From the NCBI GenBank assembly GCA_028875055.1, contig JAPPGG010000027.1:1-64000 (forward strand): 64,000 nucleotides of DNA, written 5' to 3'. Position numbers and translations under genes: made by a program. Shown in pieces: positions 52,972 to 61,496 of the stretch. Under the pieces are notes generated by a model. The model saw nothing but the letters and a program-made list of their open reading frames with translations, did not search any database and was not told where the DNA came from. The DNA comes from Chloroflexota bacterium. Lineage in GTDB: Bacteria > Chloroflexota > Dehalococcoidia > Lucifugimonadales > UBA3495. The stretch's first letter is position 1, and each line of letters opens with the position of its first letter.

Positions 52972-53376
52972 TCAGTCCAGGCCCAGCGGCAATCCTTTGT
53001 CCTTAACTATCTGCAGGCAGGCGGGGCAGCACTTGTCGTCGCTCAGCTCATCCTGGACGGCCCACAGGTTTTCGCTCTCCAGCCCGCACAGGAAGACGGG
53101 GACAGTTTCCTCGATGCCGACGTCAACGATGTAGTGAATGTTGCCGGTCCTGGTCTCAACAGGCCACCACCACAGGGGCATTCCACTGGCCATCTCGTGA
53201 TACCGGGCCTTGTCGTCGTCCAGCCAGCCTTCGCCGGGCATTTCGACCATCCAGGTCCGGTCCCGGGGGCCGCCTTCCCTGGTGGCCTTGAGGCGGCCTT
53301 CACGGATGTAGCGGCGAATTTCGGCCTGGGAGAGATTAAGCCGATAAGATGCTTCCTGAATTGTTACACGCTCCAT
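52972..53376 (-). CDS. HTH-domain protein with C-terminal cysteine motif
   Basis: 134 residues. ERVTIQEASYRLNLSQAEIRRYIREGRLKA (residues 2-31) is a MerR/excisionase-like helix-turn-helix. The middle part is Trp/Met-rich (WMVEMPGEGWLD, MPLWWWPVETRTGNIHYIVDV). The C-terminus has DDKCCPACLQIVKDKG, a possible partial zinc site. It may be a small regulator. Its target and any ligand are unknown. It lies 44 bases upstream of the HAD gene on the same strand. Confidence 0.7.
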   Translation of the reverse strand: MERVTIQEASYRLNLSQAEIRRYIREGRLKATREGGPRDRTWMVEMPGEGWLDDDKARYHEMASGMPLWWWPVETRTGNIHYIVDVGIEETVPVFLCGLESENLWAVQDELSDDKCCPACLQIVKDKGLPLGLD

Positions 53377-53704
53377 TCTTGTCCCTCGTCAGCTTACATG
53401 GGCTGCCTGGACTGGCACCAGGTCCGGGTAACAGGATACCGCAAAACATGGCAATGCTGTAGGTCTTCCGGGGAGGCAGCAAAAGTTTAGAGTTGGTGTG
53501 TTACAAGGCTGGAAAACCCGTCGTTCCCGCGCAGGCGGGAACCTGGAACCGGTGCAAACCGTGGGTTGGGTAGGGGCGCATGGCCATGCGCCCCTACGAA
53601 GTCGGAGGTATGACGGGTGTATGGGCAGGCAATTCCCTCAACTCAGAACTGTTACGGGAAGCAAGGCTGAGGGCTCCGCCTGGGTTACCGAGCTTGAAGG
53701 CCGG
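53377..53704. other. Intergenic region with repeat B copy 1
   Basis: No gene is supported. Most of this interval is the inverted-repeat element at about 53480-53655. Confidence 0.55.
53480..53655. mobile_element. MITE-B copy 1
   Basis: Contains the shared core AACCCGTCGTTCCCGCGCAG then GCGGGAACCTGGAACC and the palindrome GGGGCGCATGGCCATGCGCCCC. The right end GAACTGTTAC matches the complement of GTAACTGTTC at the left ends of copies 2 and 3. The left end here (AAGTTTAGAGTTGG) is diverged, so the boundary is approximate. No coding capacity. Confidence 0.6.
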
Positions 53705-54367
53705 TCAGAAGTCTTCGGTGACTCCGGCGGACGGGGGAGCGTCAACGCTGACCCGCTCGGGGCAGTCCCTGGCGCCGATGGGACAGAAACGGCATTCACT
53801 GTAGCTGGGTACCTTCCTGGGCGCCTGCAGCGTGCTCAGGGTGCGAATCAGGCTGCCGAGGGCGCTCACGAACTGCTGGTCCACCGCCGCACCGGGAATG
53901 TCCACCGGACCGTCGGGGTAAACCAACTGGCCACTGACGGCGGCGCCGTGGAACCTGCTCTTGAGGGCGCGGGGCAGAGCGTACAGGTAGGTCATTACCT
54001 GGGCGGTGTGGGAAGCGCTGGGCTGTCCCACCTTGGCGTCCACCACTATCACCTCGTTGTCCCGGGCGACAACGAGGTCGGGCCGGCCGGCGAGGGTAGC
54101 CACATTCCCCCTGAGGGTGAAAGAGTTCTGGGAATCCAGGGAGACCTGGTAACCCTGCCTTTCATAATAGCGGCGGGTCTGCTCCAGGAGTTCGCCGTGG
54201 CGGATAAGCCACTGGACCTGGTCGAAGTCGGAGGGTACCTTTTCCCAGGAAGACCCCTCGAACTGGGCCCGAAACCAGGCCCCCCACTGGCAGGAGACTT
54301 CGCCCACCAGGAGCTTGCTGATCCAGGACACCCAGATGTAAGGTCCACCGACCCGGGCCAGGGCCAT
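53705..54367 (-). CDS. Cas4/RecB-like PD-(D/E)XK nuclease with Fe-S cysteines
   Basis: About 221 residues from ATG 54367, preceded by GAGGTGA; an ATG 81 bases upstream is an alternative. Nuclease residues: Asp97 in AGRPDLVVARDNE, Asp110-x-Lys112 in VIVVDAKVGQPS, Gln123 in TAQVMTYLYALP. The Fe-S site would use Cys26 (GEVSCQWGAWF) and the C-terminal Cys192, Cys195 and Cys202 in SECRFCPIGARDCPERV, the Cas4/AddB pattern. It could be a 5'-3' single-strand exonuclease in repair. No CRISPR array or cas gene was seen nearby, so a CRISPR role is not supported. Confidence 0.85.
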   Translation of the reverse strand: MALARVGGPYIWVSWISKLLVGEVSCQWGAWFRAQFEGSSWEKVPSDFDQVQWLIRHGELLEQTRRYYERQGYQVSLDSQNSFTLRGNVATLAGRPDLVVARDNEVIVVDAKVGQPSASHTAQVMTYLYALPRALKSRFHGAAVSGQLVYPDGPVDIPGAAVDQQFVSALGSLIRTLSTLQAPRKVPSYSECRFCPIGARDCPERVSVDAPPSAGVTEDF

Positions 54368-54690
54368 GCCGTCACCTCGCCTGCTGCATTCGAATAAATG
54401 TTCTGCAGACCAGTCTATAAAGGGAAGGGCGGGTAAGGCAATGGGCAAGTGTCAGCAGAAGCTGCAGGAGATCTGGCGCAACCTGGTTTGGCTGGGTATG
54501 ATTTGCCAGTATGCCGCATATGCCAGGCCGACAGCGGAATTTCCGCAAAATAGAGCCGGGGTTTACCGGACGGACCTCGGCGGCGGAGAAGAGCAGCTGC
54601 CGATTTGAGCGGTCCAGGGAGACCGGGAGCGGCGCACAGACAAGGGGCCAGTCAACCTGAAAAGCAAGCAAGGCCGTGGAGGGAACCGCA
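54368..54690. other. Intergenic region, nothing recognised
   Basis: Divergent promoter space between the nuclease and monooxygenase 6. I see no box pair, repeat or gene that I can support. Confidence 0.45.
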
Positions 54691-55731
54691 ATGACTCAGC
54701 CGATCAAGATTTCCATGCGGGTTCCGGGCACATCGCCAATGCCCGAAATTCTGGACATGATCCGCCGGATTGAGGCGGCAGGATTTGACGGAGCCGGCAT
54801 CCTGGACAGCCAGATGATTTGCCGGGACACCTTCGTAACCCTGGGGCTGGCGGCGGGGGCTACCAGCAGGCTGCAGCTTTTCCCCGCAGTCACAAATCCC
54901 TTCGGACGCATTCCTTCGGTGATGGCGGGGGCGGCCCAGACGGTGGCGGAACTGGCCCCGGGGCGCACGCGGGTTATAGTGGGAACGGGTTACACCTCGG
55001 CAAGCACCATAGGTCGGCGGCCGGCCACACTGCGCCAAATGCGCCGGTGCATTACCGAGGTCAAGGCGCTGCTGGCCGGAGAAACCGTGGACTACGGCGT
55101 TATGAGCAATCGCCTGGACTTTACCGACGGGCCTCGAGTGCCGGTGCTGATGGCGGCATCCGGCCCCCGCTCGCTGGAGCTGGCGGGAGAGGTCGCGGAC
55201 GGCGTGCTGGCGCTGGTGGGCTATACGCCCGGGATTGTGGAGAAGGCCCTGGGCCACATGGAAACGGGGGCAAAACGCGGCGGGCGCAGCCTGGACGACC
55301 TGGACATTATGTTCGCGGTCAGGACCTGCGTGGCGGACTCAGACGAGGAGGCCCGCCGGCTGGCCAGGCCGGTTTCGGTCCACTGGGGCCTGATGTGGGG
55401 CGGACCCAACTGGCTGCCCTCGTCGGGGTTTGAAATACCGTCTTACCAGATTCCCCAGGCGGTGTACGACGTCTATCCGGACCTGGGGCATGCGCCGAAC
55501 TGGGAGGAGGCCATCGAGCTCACCCGGTTTGTCAGTGACGACGTCAATGGACAACTGTGCGACGCCATGGGCCTGATCGGGACGCCGGAGCACTGCACGG
55601 AACGCATCCGGGAAATGGCGCGGCACGGGGTTAACCAGCTTTACCTGATGCCCTGCCTGACCTTCGCGCCGCCGGAAGCCGAAGTGGCGGCCTTTGGAGA
55701 CCAGATTCTGCCCGCCCTGGCGGCGAGGTAG
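54691..55731 (+). CDS. LLM class F420-dependent oxidoreductase 6
   Basis: 346 residues from ATG 54691, preceded by GGAGGGAACCGCA; an ATG 15 bases earlier is less well placed. It has the F420-dependent reductase pattern of the LLM superfamily: RIEAAGFDGAGILDSQMICRDTFVTLGLAA, LQLFPAVTNPFGRIPSVMA, LAPGRTRVIVGTGYTSAS, and VPVLMAASGPRSLELAGEVADGVL. The last stretch is typical of methylene-tetrahydromethanopterin reductase-like members. GLIGTPEHCTERIREM closes the barrel. Substrate unknown. Confidence 0.9.
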   Translation: MTQPIKISMRVPGTSPMPEILDMIRRIEAAGFDGAGILDSQMICRDTFVTLGLAAGATSRLQLFPAVTNPFGRIPSVMAGAAQTVAELAPGRTRVIVGTGYTSASTIGRRPATLRQMRRCITEVKALLAGETVDYGVMSNRLDFTDGPRVPVLMAASGPRSLELAGEVADGVLALVGYTPGIVEKALGHMETGAKRGGRSLDDLDIMFAVRTCVADSDEEARRLARPVSVHWGLMWGGPNWLPSSGFEIPSYQIPQAVYDVYPDLGHAPNWEEAIELTRFVSDDVNGQLCDAMGLIGTPEHCTERIREMARHGVNQLYLMPCLTFAPPEAEVAAFGDQILPALAAR

Positions 55732-56141
55732 GGCAATGCCGCCTTGTGACTGTTGAAGGGCCCGTGGGCGTTATGACCATTCCCGGTCGGCGGGCCGGTA
55801 CAACCGTGAGGGGCAGTGATCGGGACGCTTCCGTTTTACTCAGCGGGCCACTTGCCCAAAATACTACGGGGGCGCCGGGGCGAGGGGATTGAGTGCAGCG
55901 ATACGCGCGTAACTGTTCAGAGTTGGAGGGTGCTGATTAGGTGAAAACCCGTCGTTCCCGCGCAGGCGGGAACCTGGAACCTGTGCAAGTCGAGGGTTGG
56001 GCAGGGGCGCACGGCCGTGCGCCCCTACGGTGTCGGCCGTAGAGGCAGGGTATTCCCCTAATTTCTGAACTGCTACCAGCAGTCCGCTGGGAGCGGGTGG
56101 AACATTAGCGCAATACTGGAAAACGAGCGAGATATACCGCC
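55732..56141. other. Intergenic region with MITE-B copy 2
   Basis: No gene is supported. The element at 55909-56076 is listed separately. Confidence 0.55.
55909..56076. mobile_element. MITE-B copy 2 (168 bp)
   Basis: Left end GTAACTGTTCAGAGTTGG; right end TTCTGAACTGCTAC, whose complement GTAGCAGTTCAGAA matches well. The same core AACCCGTCGTTCCCGCGCAG and a GGGGCGCACGGCCGTGCGCC palindrome are present. No target duplication was detected. Confidence 0.7.
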
Positions 56142-56606
56142 ATGCCCAAGACGATCTACCTGGCCAATCATTATGGTTTTTCCGCGCAGCAGCGGGAGTT
56201 GCTGCTCCCGCCCCTGGTTGCCGCCCTGGAGGGGTTGGGGCTGGAGGTATGGGAGCCCTTTGCCAGGAACAACCAGGTGGACTTCTCGGAGGCCGGATGG
56301 GCTTACCAGGTGGGGCAGGCCGACTTCCGGGACGTGGTGGAATCGGACGCCACCTTCGCGGTGGTTAACGGCGTGCCGCCCGACGAGGGGGTGATGGTGG
56401 AACTGGGCATGGCAATAGCCCTGGGCAAGCCCACCTTTCTGTTCCGCGACGACTTCAGGCGGGCCACCGACAGCGAGGAGTATCCGCTGAACCTGATGCT
56501 GTTTACCGGCATGCCCGAGCAACACTGGAGGGACTATTACTACACCTCTGTGGCTGAGATAGCGGACGGGGACAAGGCCCTGGCACGCTGGGCGGGAGCG
56601 CCCTGA
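56142..56606 (+). CDS. Nucleoside 2-deoxyribosyltransferase-like protein
   Basis: 154 residues. TIYLANHYGFSAQQRELLLPP opens the flavodoxin-like fold, QADFRDVVESDATFAVVNGVPPDEGVMVELGMAIALGKP is the central motif with the likely nucleophile Glu87, and TFLFRDDFRRATDSEEYPLNLMLF is at the C-terminal side. Nucleoside deoxyribosyltransferases move deoxyribose between bases in salvage. A few family members are hydrolases, and this one lacks close sequence evidence for either. It is bracketed by two MITE-B elements. Confidence 0.85.
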   Translation: MPKTIYLANHYGFSAQQRELLLPPLVAALEGLGLEVWEPFARNNQVDFSEAGWAYQVGQADFRDVVESDATFAVVNGVPPDEGVMVELGMAIALGKPTFLFRDDFRRATDSEEYPLNLMLFTGMPEQHWRDYYYTSVAEIADGDKALARWAGAP

Positions 56607-56711
56607 GCCAAATGGGGGATGCACCTTCGGCATTGACCGTAATTCCCGTTCAGGCCGGCACGAAGAGTTCCTGACCTCTATGGATACCAATTCTGACGTG
56701 TTACCCCCAAC

Positions 56712-56888
56712 GTAACTGTTCAGACCTGGTATGTTACAAGGCTGCAAAACCCGTCGTTCCCGCGCAGGCGGGAACCTCGAACCTGTGCAAGTCGTGGGTT
56801 GGGTAGGGACGTATGGCCCTGGGCCCCTGCGAAGTCGGGGGTATGACGGGTGTATGAGCAGGCAATTCCCTCAACTCCGAACTTTCAC
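56712..56888. mobile_element. MITE-B copy 3 (177 bp)
   Basis: Left end GTAACTGTTCAGACC; right end CCGAACTTTCAC. Its complement GTGAAAGTTCGG is diverged at a few positions. It shares the AACCCGTCGTTCCCGCGCAG core with copies 1 and 2. Its right end directly abuts the target duplication of MITE-A copy 5. Confidence 0.65.
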
Positions 56889-56896
56889 CCCCGCGC

Positions 56897-57093
56897 CAGG
56901 GCAATCGCATGAGTGAGTAAATCGTCATTCTGAGCTTGCCGAAGAATCTAAACTCCTCCCCACCAACTGGCTTTCGGAACCGTAGCGAGGCCGTGGGGAA
57001 GGATTTTAGGCCCTCCGGCAAGCTCAGGGCGACATTGCTTTGCCTTGTGGATATTAGCGGGCTGTAGGGCGAATCTTTCATGCGATAGCCCTG
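56897..57093. mobile_element. MITE-A copy 5 (197 bp) with perfect target duplication
   Basis: Begins CAGGGCAATCGCATGA and ends TCATGCGATAGCCCTG, inverted repeats of 16 bp with one difference. ACCCCCGCGC at 56887-56896 and 57094-57103 is a perfect 10-bp direct repeat bracketing the element. No coding capacity. The inner inverted pair is present in altered form. Confidence 0.92.
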
Positions 57094-57204
57094 ACCCCCG
57101 CGCGCCTGTCCTTGCCTGTACCCCTGCCAATGCTCTATCATCGCCCAGGCAAGCTTTCTCAAAATCGTTTCCGGTCATATCCCGCCCGTGGGGGTTAGAG
57201 CGCC

Positions 57205-58644
57205 GTGCAGCCAGCACAATTCATTGAGAGTCTGAAGGAAATAGTCGGGGAGGAGTACGTGATTTTCCACCCCGAAGACCTGCTGGTGTACGAGTACGAC
57301 GGCTCCGTTGACCGGTCAATGCCCCGGGCGGTAGTCCTGCCCGCCAACGAGGACGAAGTGAGCCGCACCCTGGCCCTGGCCTATCGCGAGGGGGTCCCCG
57401 TGGCCGGGCGCGGGTCAGGTACAGGCCTCAGCGGCGGGGCCCTGGCAGCGCCGGGAGGCATCCAGATTTCCTTCACCCGCATGAACCGCATCCTTCAGGT
57501 GGACACCGAGAACCGCACTGCCACCATCGAGCCGGGCGTCATCAACCTTGACCTTGACACCCACGTGCGCAAGTTCGGAATGAGGTACGCCCCCGACCCC
57601 TCAAGCCAGAAGGCGTGCAGCCTGGGCGGCAACATCGCCGAAAACGCCGGCGGCCCCCACTGCCTGGCTTACGGCACCACCACCAACCATGTCCTGGGCA
57701 TGCGGGTGGCGCTGGAGGACGGCGCCATGGTCAACCTGGGATCAGGGGCCCGAGAAATTCCCGGGTACGACCTGCGGGGCGTATTCGTAGGGTCCGAGGG
57801 CACCTTTGGCATCGCCACCCGGATCACCGTGCGGCTGCTCCCCCTACCTGAGACGGTCAAGACTTTCCTGGGCGTCTTCCCCGACATCGACTCCGCCTGC
57901 AGCGCCGTCTCCGCCGTAATCGGCCACGGCATAGTGCCCGCCGCCCTCGAAATGATCGACGCCCTCAGCATCCGCGCCGTACAGAACGTGACCGATGCCG
58001 GCTACCCTGAGGACGCGGGGGCAGTCCTGCTCATCGAACTGGAAGGTTTGTGGGAAGAGGTGGACGAAGTCAGCCGGGAGGTGGAGTCCGCCCTGTGGGA
58101 AACGGGGGCCAGCGACGTCAGGGTGGCCGAAGAGGACAGCGAGCGGGAACGCCTGTGGCTGGGCCGCAAGACCGCCTTCGGGGCCTTCGGCACCATCGCC
58201 CCCAACTACTACCTGGTGGACGGCGTGGTGCCCCGGACCCGCCTGACGCAGGTCCTGCGCAAGGTCTCCGAGGTGTCCGAAAAATATGGAATTATCATCG
58301 CCAACGTCTTCCACGCCGGCGATGGAAACCTTCATCCCTGCATGCTCTTTGACGAGCGTGAGCCGGGGGTAAAGGAACGGGCCATGGCCGGGGCAGCCGA
58401 GTTGATGGAGTACTGCGTGGAAATGGGGGGCAGCCTCAGCGGTGAACACGGCATCGGACTCGAAAAGAAGCAGTTCATGCCCCTGGTCTATACCGAGCGC
58501 GACATGGACACCATGAAGCTGGTACGCGACGCCTTCGCGCCGGCCAATCGCCTCAACCCCGGCAAGATTTTCCCCGATGGGGAGTCATACGAGCCTGCCC
58601 TGCAGCGCACTCCCACGCAGGTGGATCCGGGTATGTATGTCTAG
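57205..58644 (+). CDS. glcD: Glycolate oxidase FAD subunit GlcD
   Basis: 479 residues from GTG 57205. The PP-loop/FAD motif is VAGRGSGTGLSGGALAAPGG (67-86), followed by the FAD-binding barrel NAGGPHCLAYGTT and IPGYDLRGVFVGSEGTFGIAT. The C-terminal domain has ANVFHAGDGNLHPCMLF, with the HAGDGNLHP signature, and SLSGEHGIGLEKK, the substrate and FAD-side motif of D-lactate/glycolate dehydrogenases. It oxidises glycolate (or D-lactate) to glyoxylate and passes electrons to GlcF. It begins the glcDEF operon; spacing to glcE is 24 bases. Confidence 0.95.
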   Translation: MQPAQFIESLKEIVGEEYVIFHPEDLLVYEYDGSVDRSMPRAVVLPANEDEVSRTLALAYREGVPVAGRGSGTGLSGGALAAPGGIQISFTRMNRILQVDTENRTATIEPGVINLDLDTHVRKFGMRYAPDPSSQKACSLGGNIAENAGGPHCLAYGTTTNHVLGMRVALEDGAMVNLGSGAREIPGYDLRGVFVGSEGTFGIATRITVRLLPLPETVKTFLGVFPDIDSACSAVSAVIGHGIVPAALEMIDALSIRAVQNVTDAGYPEDAGAVLLIELEGLWEEVDEVSREVESALWETGASDVRVAEEDSERERLWLGRKTAFGAFGTIAPNYYLVDGVVPRTRLTQVLRKVSEVSEKYGIIIANVFHAGDGNLHPCMLFDEREPGVKERAMAGAAELMEYCVEMGGSLSGEHGIGLEKKQFMPLVYTERDMDTMKLVRDAFAPANRLNPGKIFPDGESYEPALQRTPTQVDPGMYV

Positions 58645-58668
58645 CCTTCCCCTCACCCGCTTCGGGAT

Positions 58669-60003
58669 ATGACCTCGTCCCCTGCCTTTGCCCGGAACTT
58701 GTCGTCCAGGGTCGGCCCCAACGCTGTCCTGGCAGCGGAAGGCGCATCCGTGGACAGGGTGGCTGCCCGGGCCGTGGTGCGCCCCGCAGACCGCCAGCAG
58801 CTTTCCGAAGTAATCCGGTGGGCAACCGCCGACGGAGTGAGGCTTTACCCGCGCGGCGGCGGCGTCCTGTCCTCCCTGGGCAACCTGCCGGCCCAGGTTG
58901 ACGTGATTCTGGACCTGTCCGGCCTCAACCGGATAATGGACTACCAGCCTGCCGACCTGACCGTCACCACCGAAGCGGGTATAACCCTGGCGGCCCTGCG
59001 GCGGGAACTGGTCCAGGGCGACAAGTATGTGCCGCTGGAGGCTCCCCGGCCCGACCGCGCTACAGTTGGCGGGATTCTGGCTACCGGATTCAGTGGCCCA
59101 TTGCGTTTTTCCTACGGCCTGCCCAGGGACTGGACCATCGGCATCAGCGTTGCGGGTTCCGACGGCAGCGAGGCCAGGGCCGGTGGGCGCGTGGTCAAGA
59201 ACGTTACGGGCTACGACCTGAACAAGCTGTACACCGGTTCCCTGGGCACCCTGGGCGTGATTGTGGAGGCCTCCTTCAAGCTGGCGCCCATCCAGGGCAC
59301 GTGGGCAGCGCTGGCGGCCCCCTTCCCATCAATATCCGGAGCGGTGGCCGCCGCCGGGGCCCTCATCTCCCAGGTCTATGCGCCCCAGGGCCTGCAGGTA
59401 GTCAGCCGCAATATAGCGGCAAGGCTGGGGCTGGATGTTCCAGGCGACTCGGGCGCCGTGGCCCTGGCCTTCATTTCAGGTCGCCCCCGGGCGGCGTCGC
59501 GTCGCCTGGAAGAGTCCGCCCGCCAGCTGGAAGCCGGCGGCTCTCCAGGCGGAGAAACCCTGGATGAGTCGGCGGCTACAGACCTGCTGGCCAGGCTGAC
59601 GGACCTTCCCTGGCGAGAGGAGGACTTGCCTTTCCTTGCCCTGAAAGTCACACTCCCTCCCAGCAACGTGGGCTCCCTGGTGGCCGCCATGGAGCTCCCG
59701 GCGGGCGCGGGACTCATCGCCGACCCCGGATTTGGCACAGTGCACCTGCTCTGGTGGCCACCAGCGGAAGTCGGAGAACCGGAGACCGACGCCACGCTGG
59801 ACCTGATTGACTCGGCCCGCCGGAACGCCCGAAATCTCGGCGGCGCCGTGGCCGTCGAGGTCTGCCCTCCCCGGATAAAGGCGGGCGCCGACGTCTGGGA
59901 AGGTAGCGTCGGCGAGGCTGAGCTGGAAATCATGCGCCGCATCAAGCGGAACTTCGACCCTGCGGGCATCTTCAACCCCGGACGCTTTGTCGGCCGGTTG
60001 TAG
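58669..60003 (+). CDS. glcE: Glycolate oxidase FAD-binding subunit GlcE
   Basis: 444 residues. It is the second FAD_binding_4 protein, with LYPRGGGVLSSLGNLPAQVDVILDLSGLNRI, the PP-loop region degenerate as usual for GlcE, and APRPDRATVGGILATGFSGPLRFSYGLPRDWTIG. GGRVVKNVTGYDLNKLYTGSLGTLGVI is the diagnostic GlcE stretch. It lacks the C-terminal HAGDGN motif of GlcD. It is part of the membrane-associated complex with GlcD and GlcF, which lies 27 bases downstream. Confidence 0.93.
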   Translation: MTSSPAFARNLSSRVGPNAVLAAEGASVDRVAARAVVRPADRQQLSEVIRWATADGVRLYPRGGGVLSSLGNLPAQVDVILDLSGLNRIMDYQPADLTVTTEAGITLAALRRELVQGDKYVPLEAPRPDRATVGGILATGFSGPLRFSYGLPRDWTIGISVAGSDGSEARAGGRVVKNVTGYDLNKLYTGSLGTLGVIVEASFKLAPIQGTWAALAAPFPSISGAVAAAGALISQVYAPQGLQVVSRNIAARLGLDVPGDSGAVALAFISGRPRAASRRLEESARQLEAGGSPGGETLDESAATDLLARLTDLPWREEDLPFLALKVTLPPSNVGSLVAAMELPAGAGLIADPGFGTVHLLWWPPAEVGEPETDATLDLIDSARRNARNLGGAVAVEVCPPRIKAGADVWEGSVGEAELEIMRRIKRNFDPAGIFNPGRFVGRL

Positions 60004-60030
60004 CAGATAACGAACTCCCAAGGAGGCCCC

Positions 60031-61461
60031 GTGGCACAGCCTGAAACCCCGGCCCGCTCAACTACCCCGCATCCCGATGCCCTTCAGCCCGTTGGCGAGC
60101 CCCTGAACAGTGAGGCCGGTTTCTCCGGCGTGGACGTTCCGTCGGAAGCCGACCTCTACCGGTGTGTCCATTGCGGGCTGTGCCTCAGTTCCTGTCCCAC
60201 CTACACCACGCTGAAGGTGGAAACCGAGTCGCCCCGAGGCCGAATTGCGTTGATGCGGGCGGTCCACGAAGGCCGCGCAGGCATCAGCGACAGGATCGTC
60301 TCTCACTGGGAAATGTGCCTCCAGTGCCGGGCCTGCGAGGCCGTCTGTCCTTCCGGAGTTCCCTACGGTCGCATCATGGAATACACCCGAGCCCAGACCC
60401 TCGCTCGGGACAAGCGGGGCGCCGCCCTGAAGCGGGTCGATCGTTTCTTCCTCCGCGGGGCTCTCCCGCACCCCCGGCGGCTGCGCTTGGGGTTCCAGCT
60501 CCTCCGAATTTACCAGCGCACCGGATTGCGCAGAATAGTCCGGGCATCCCGGCTCCTCAGACTCCTGCCTGGGACCCTCCGCCACATGGAGGCCCAGCTT
60601 CCAGCGTTGAGGGAACCCTTCTTCAACGCCGGCCCCCGGGTGTATCCGGCACAGCCCCGCCAGGCCTCGGGTGAAGCCGCGCCAGGGACCACCCGGACCG
60701 TTGCCCTCCTCTCCGGCTGCGTTATGCCCCTGATGCAGGGCGATACCATGCGCGCCGCCGTTCGGGTCCTCACCCGCAACGGCTGCAACGTTGACGTTCC
60801 CTCCGGACAGGTCTGCTGCGGGGCCCTGAACCTCCACGCCGGGGACCTGGAGACCGCCCGCCGGCTGGCCCGTCGCAACATCGACGCCTTTCTGGCCACC
60901 GGCGCCGGCAATGAGGGATACAGGATCATCACCGCCTCCGCCGGCTGCGGTTCCAACATGAAGGAATACGGTGAACTGCTGAAAAACGATCCTCAGTACG
61001 CCGAACCCGCCCGCCGCTTCGCCCGGATGACCATGGATATTACCGAGTTCCTGGCAAGCCTGCCCCTGGAACCCCCCGGGGGGCGAGTCGGCCGGCGCGT
61101 CACCTACCAGGACCCCTGCCACCTGGCCCACGCCCAGCGCATCACCGGGCAACCCCGCGAGGTCCTGAAAGCCATACCTGGCCTGGAACTGGTGGAAATG
61201 GAAGCCTCTTCCATGTGTTGTGGCGGCGCCGGATTCTATTCCATGGTCCAACCCGACCTGTCCGCCCAGATACTGACAACCAAGCTGGGGAATATCCAGG
61301 CCACCGGCGCGGAACAGGTGGTAACCGCCAACCCGGGGTGCATGATGCAGATAGAAGAGGGTCTGCGTTCCTCGGACGGCCCGGCCCGCGCCCGGAGGGT
61401 ATCTCACGTAGTGGACATTCTTGACGAAGCCTACCGGGCCGAAAAGGCCCCGCCCGGCTGA
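60031..61461 (+). CDS. glcF: Glycolate oxidase iron-sulfur subunit GlcF
   Basis: 476 residues from GTG 60031, preceded by AAGGAGG. Two 4Fe-4S clusters are bound by CVHCGLCLSSCP (Cys45, 48, 51, 55) and CLQCRACEAVCP (Cys96, 99, 102, 106). Two CCG domains follow: SGQVCCGALNLHAGD in the first and ASSMCCGGAGFYSM in the second, with LSGCVMPLMQGDT and DPCHLAHAQR. It accepts electrons from GlcDE and delivers them to the quinone pool at the membrane. It closes the glc operon, and the convergent methyltransferase follows. Confidence 0.95.
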   Translation: MAQPETPARSTTPHPDALQPVGEPLNSEAGFSGVDVPSEADLYRCVHCGLCLSSCPTYTTLKVETESPRGRIALMRAVHEGRAGISDRIVSHWEMCLQCRACEAVCPSGVPYGRIMEYTRAQTLARDKRGAALKRVDRFFLRGALPHPRRLRLGFQLLRIYQRTGLRRIVRASRLLRLLPGTLRHMEAQLPALREPFFNAGPRVYPAQPRQASGEAAPGTTRTVALLSGCVMPLMQGDTMRAAVRVLTRNGCNVDVPSGQVCCGALNLHAGDLETARRLARRNIDAFLATGAGNEGYRIITASAGCGSNMKEYGELLKNDPQYAEPARRFARMTMDITEFLASLPLEPPGGRVGRRVTYQDPCHLAHAQRITGQPREVLKAIPGLELVEMEASSMCCGGAGFYSMVQPDLSAQILTTKLGNIQATGAEQVVTANPGCMMQIEEGLRSSDGPARARRVSHVVDILDEAYRAEKAPPG

Positions 61462-61496
61462 TTCCCTGCCCAGGGGACGGGCCAGGCTCCTCCCAG

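Larger units (their letters stand above)
56607..57204. other. Intergenic region packed with two mobile elements
   Basis: No gene is supported. It contains MITE-B copy 3 (56712-56888) immediately followed by MITE-A copy 5 (56897-57093). Elements occupy most of the gap before glcD. Confidence 0.6.
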
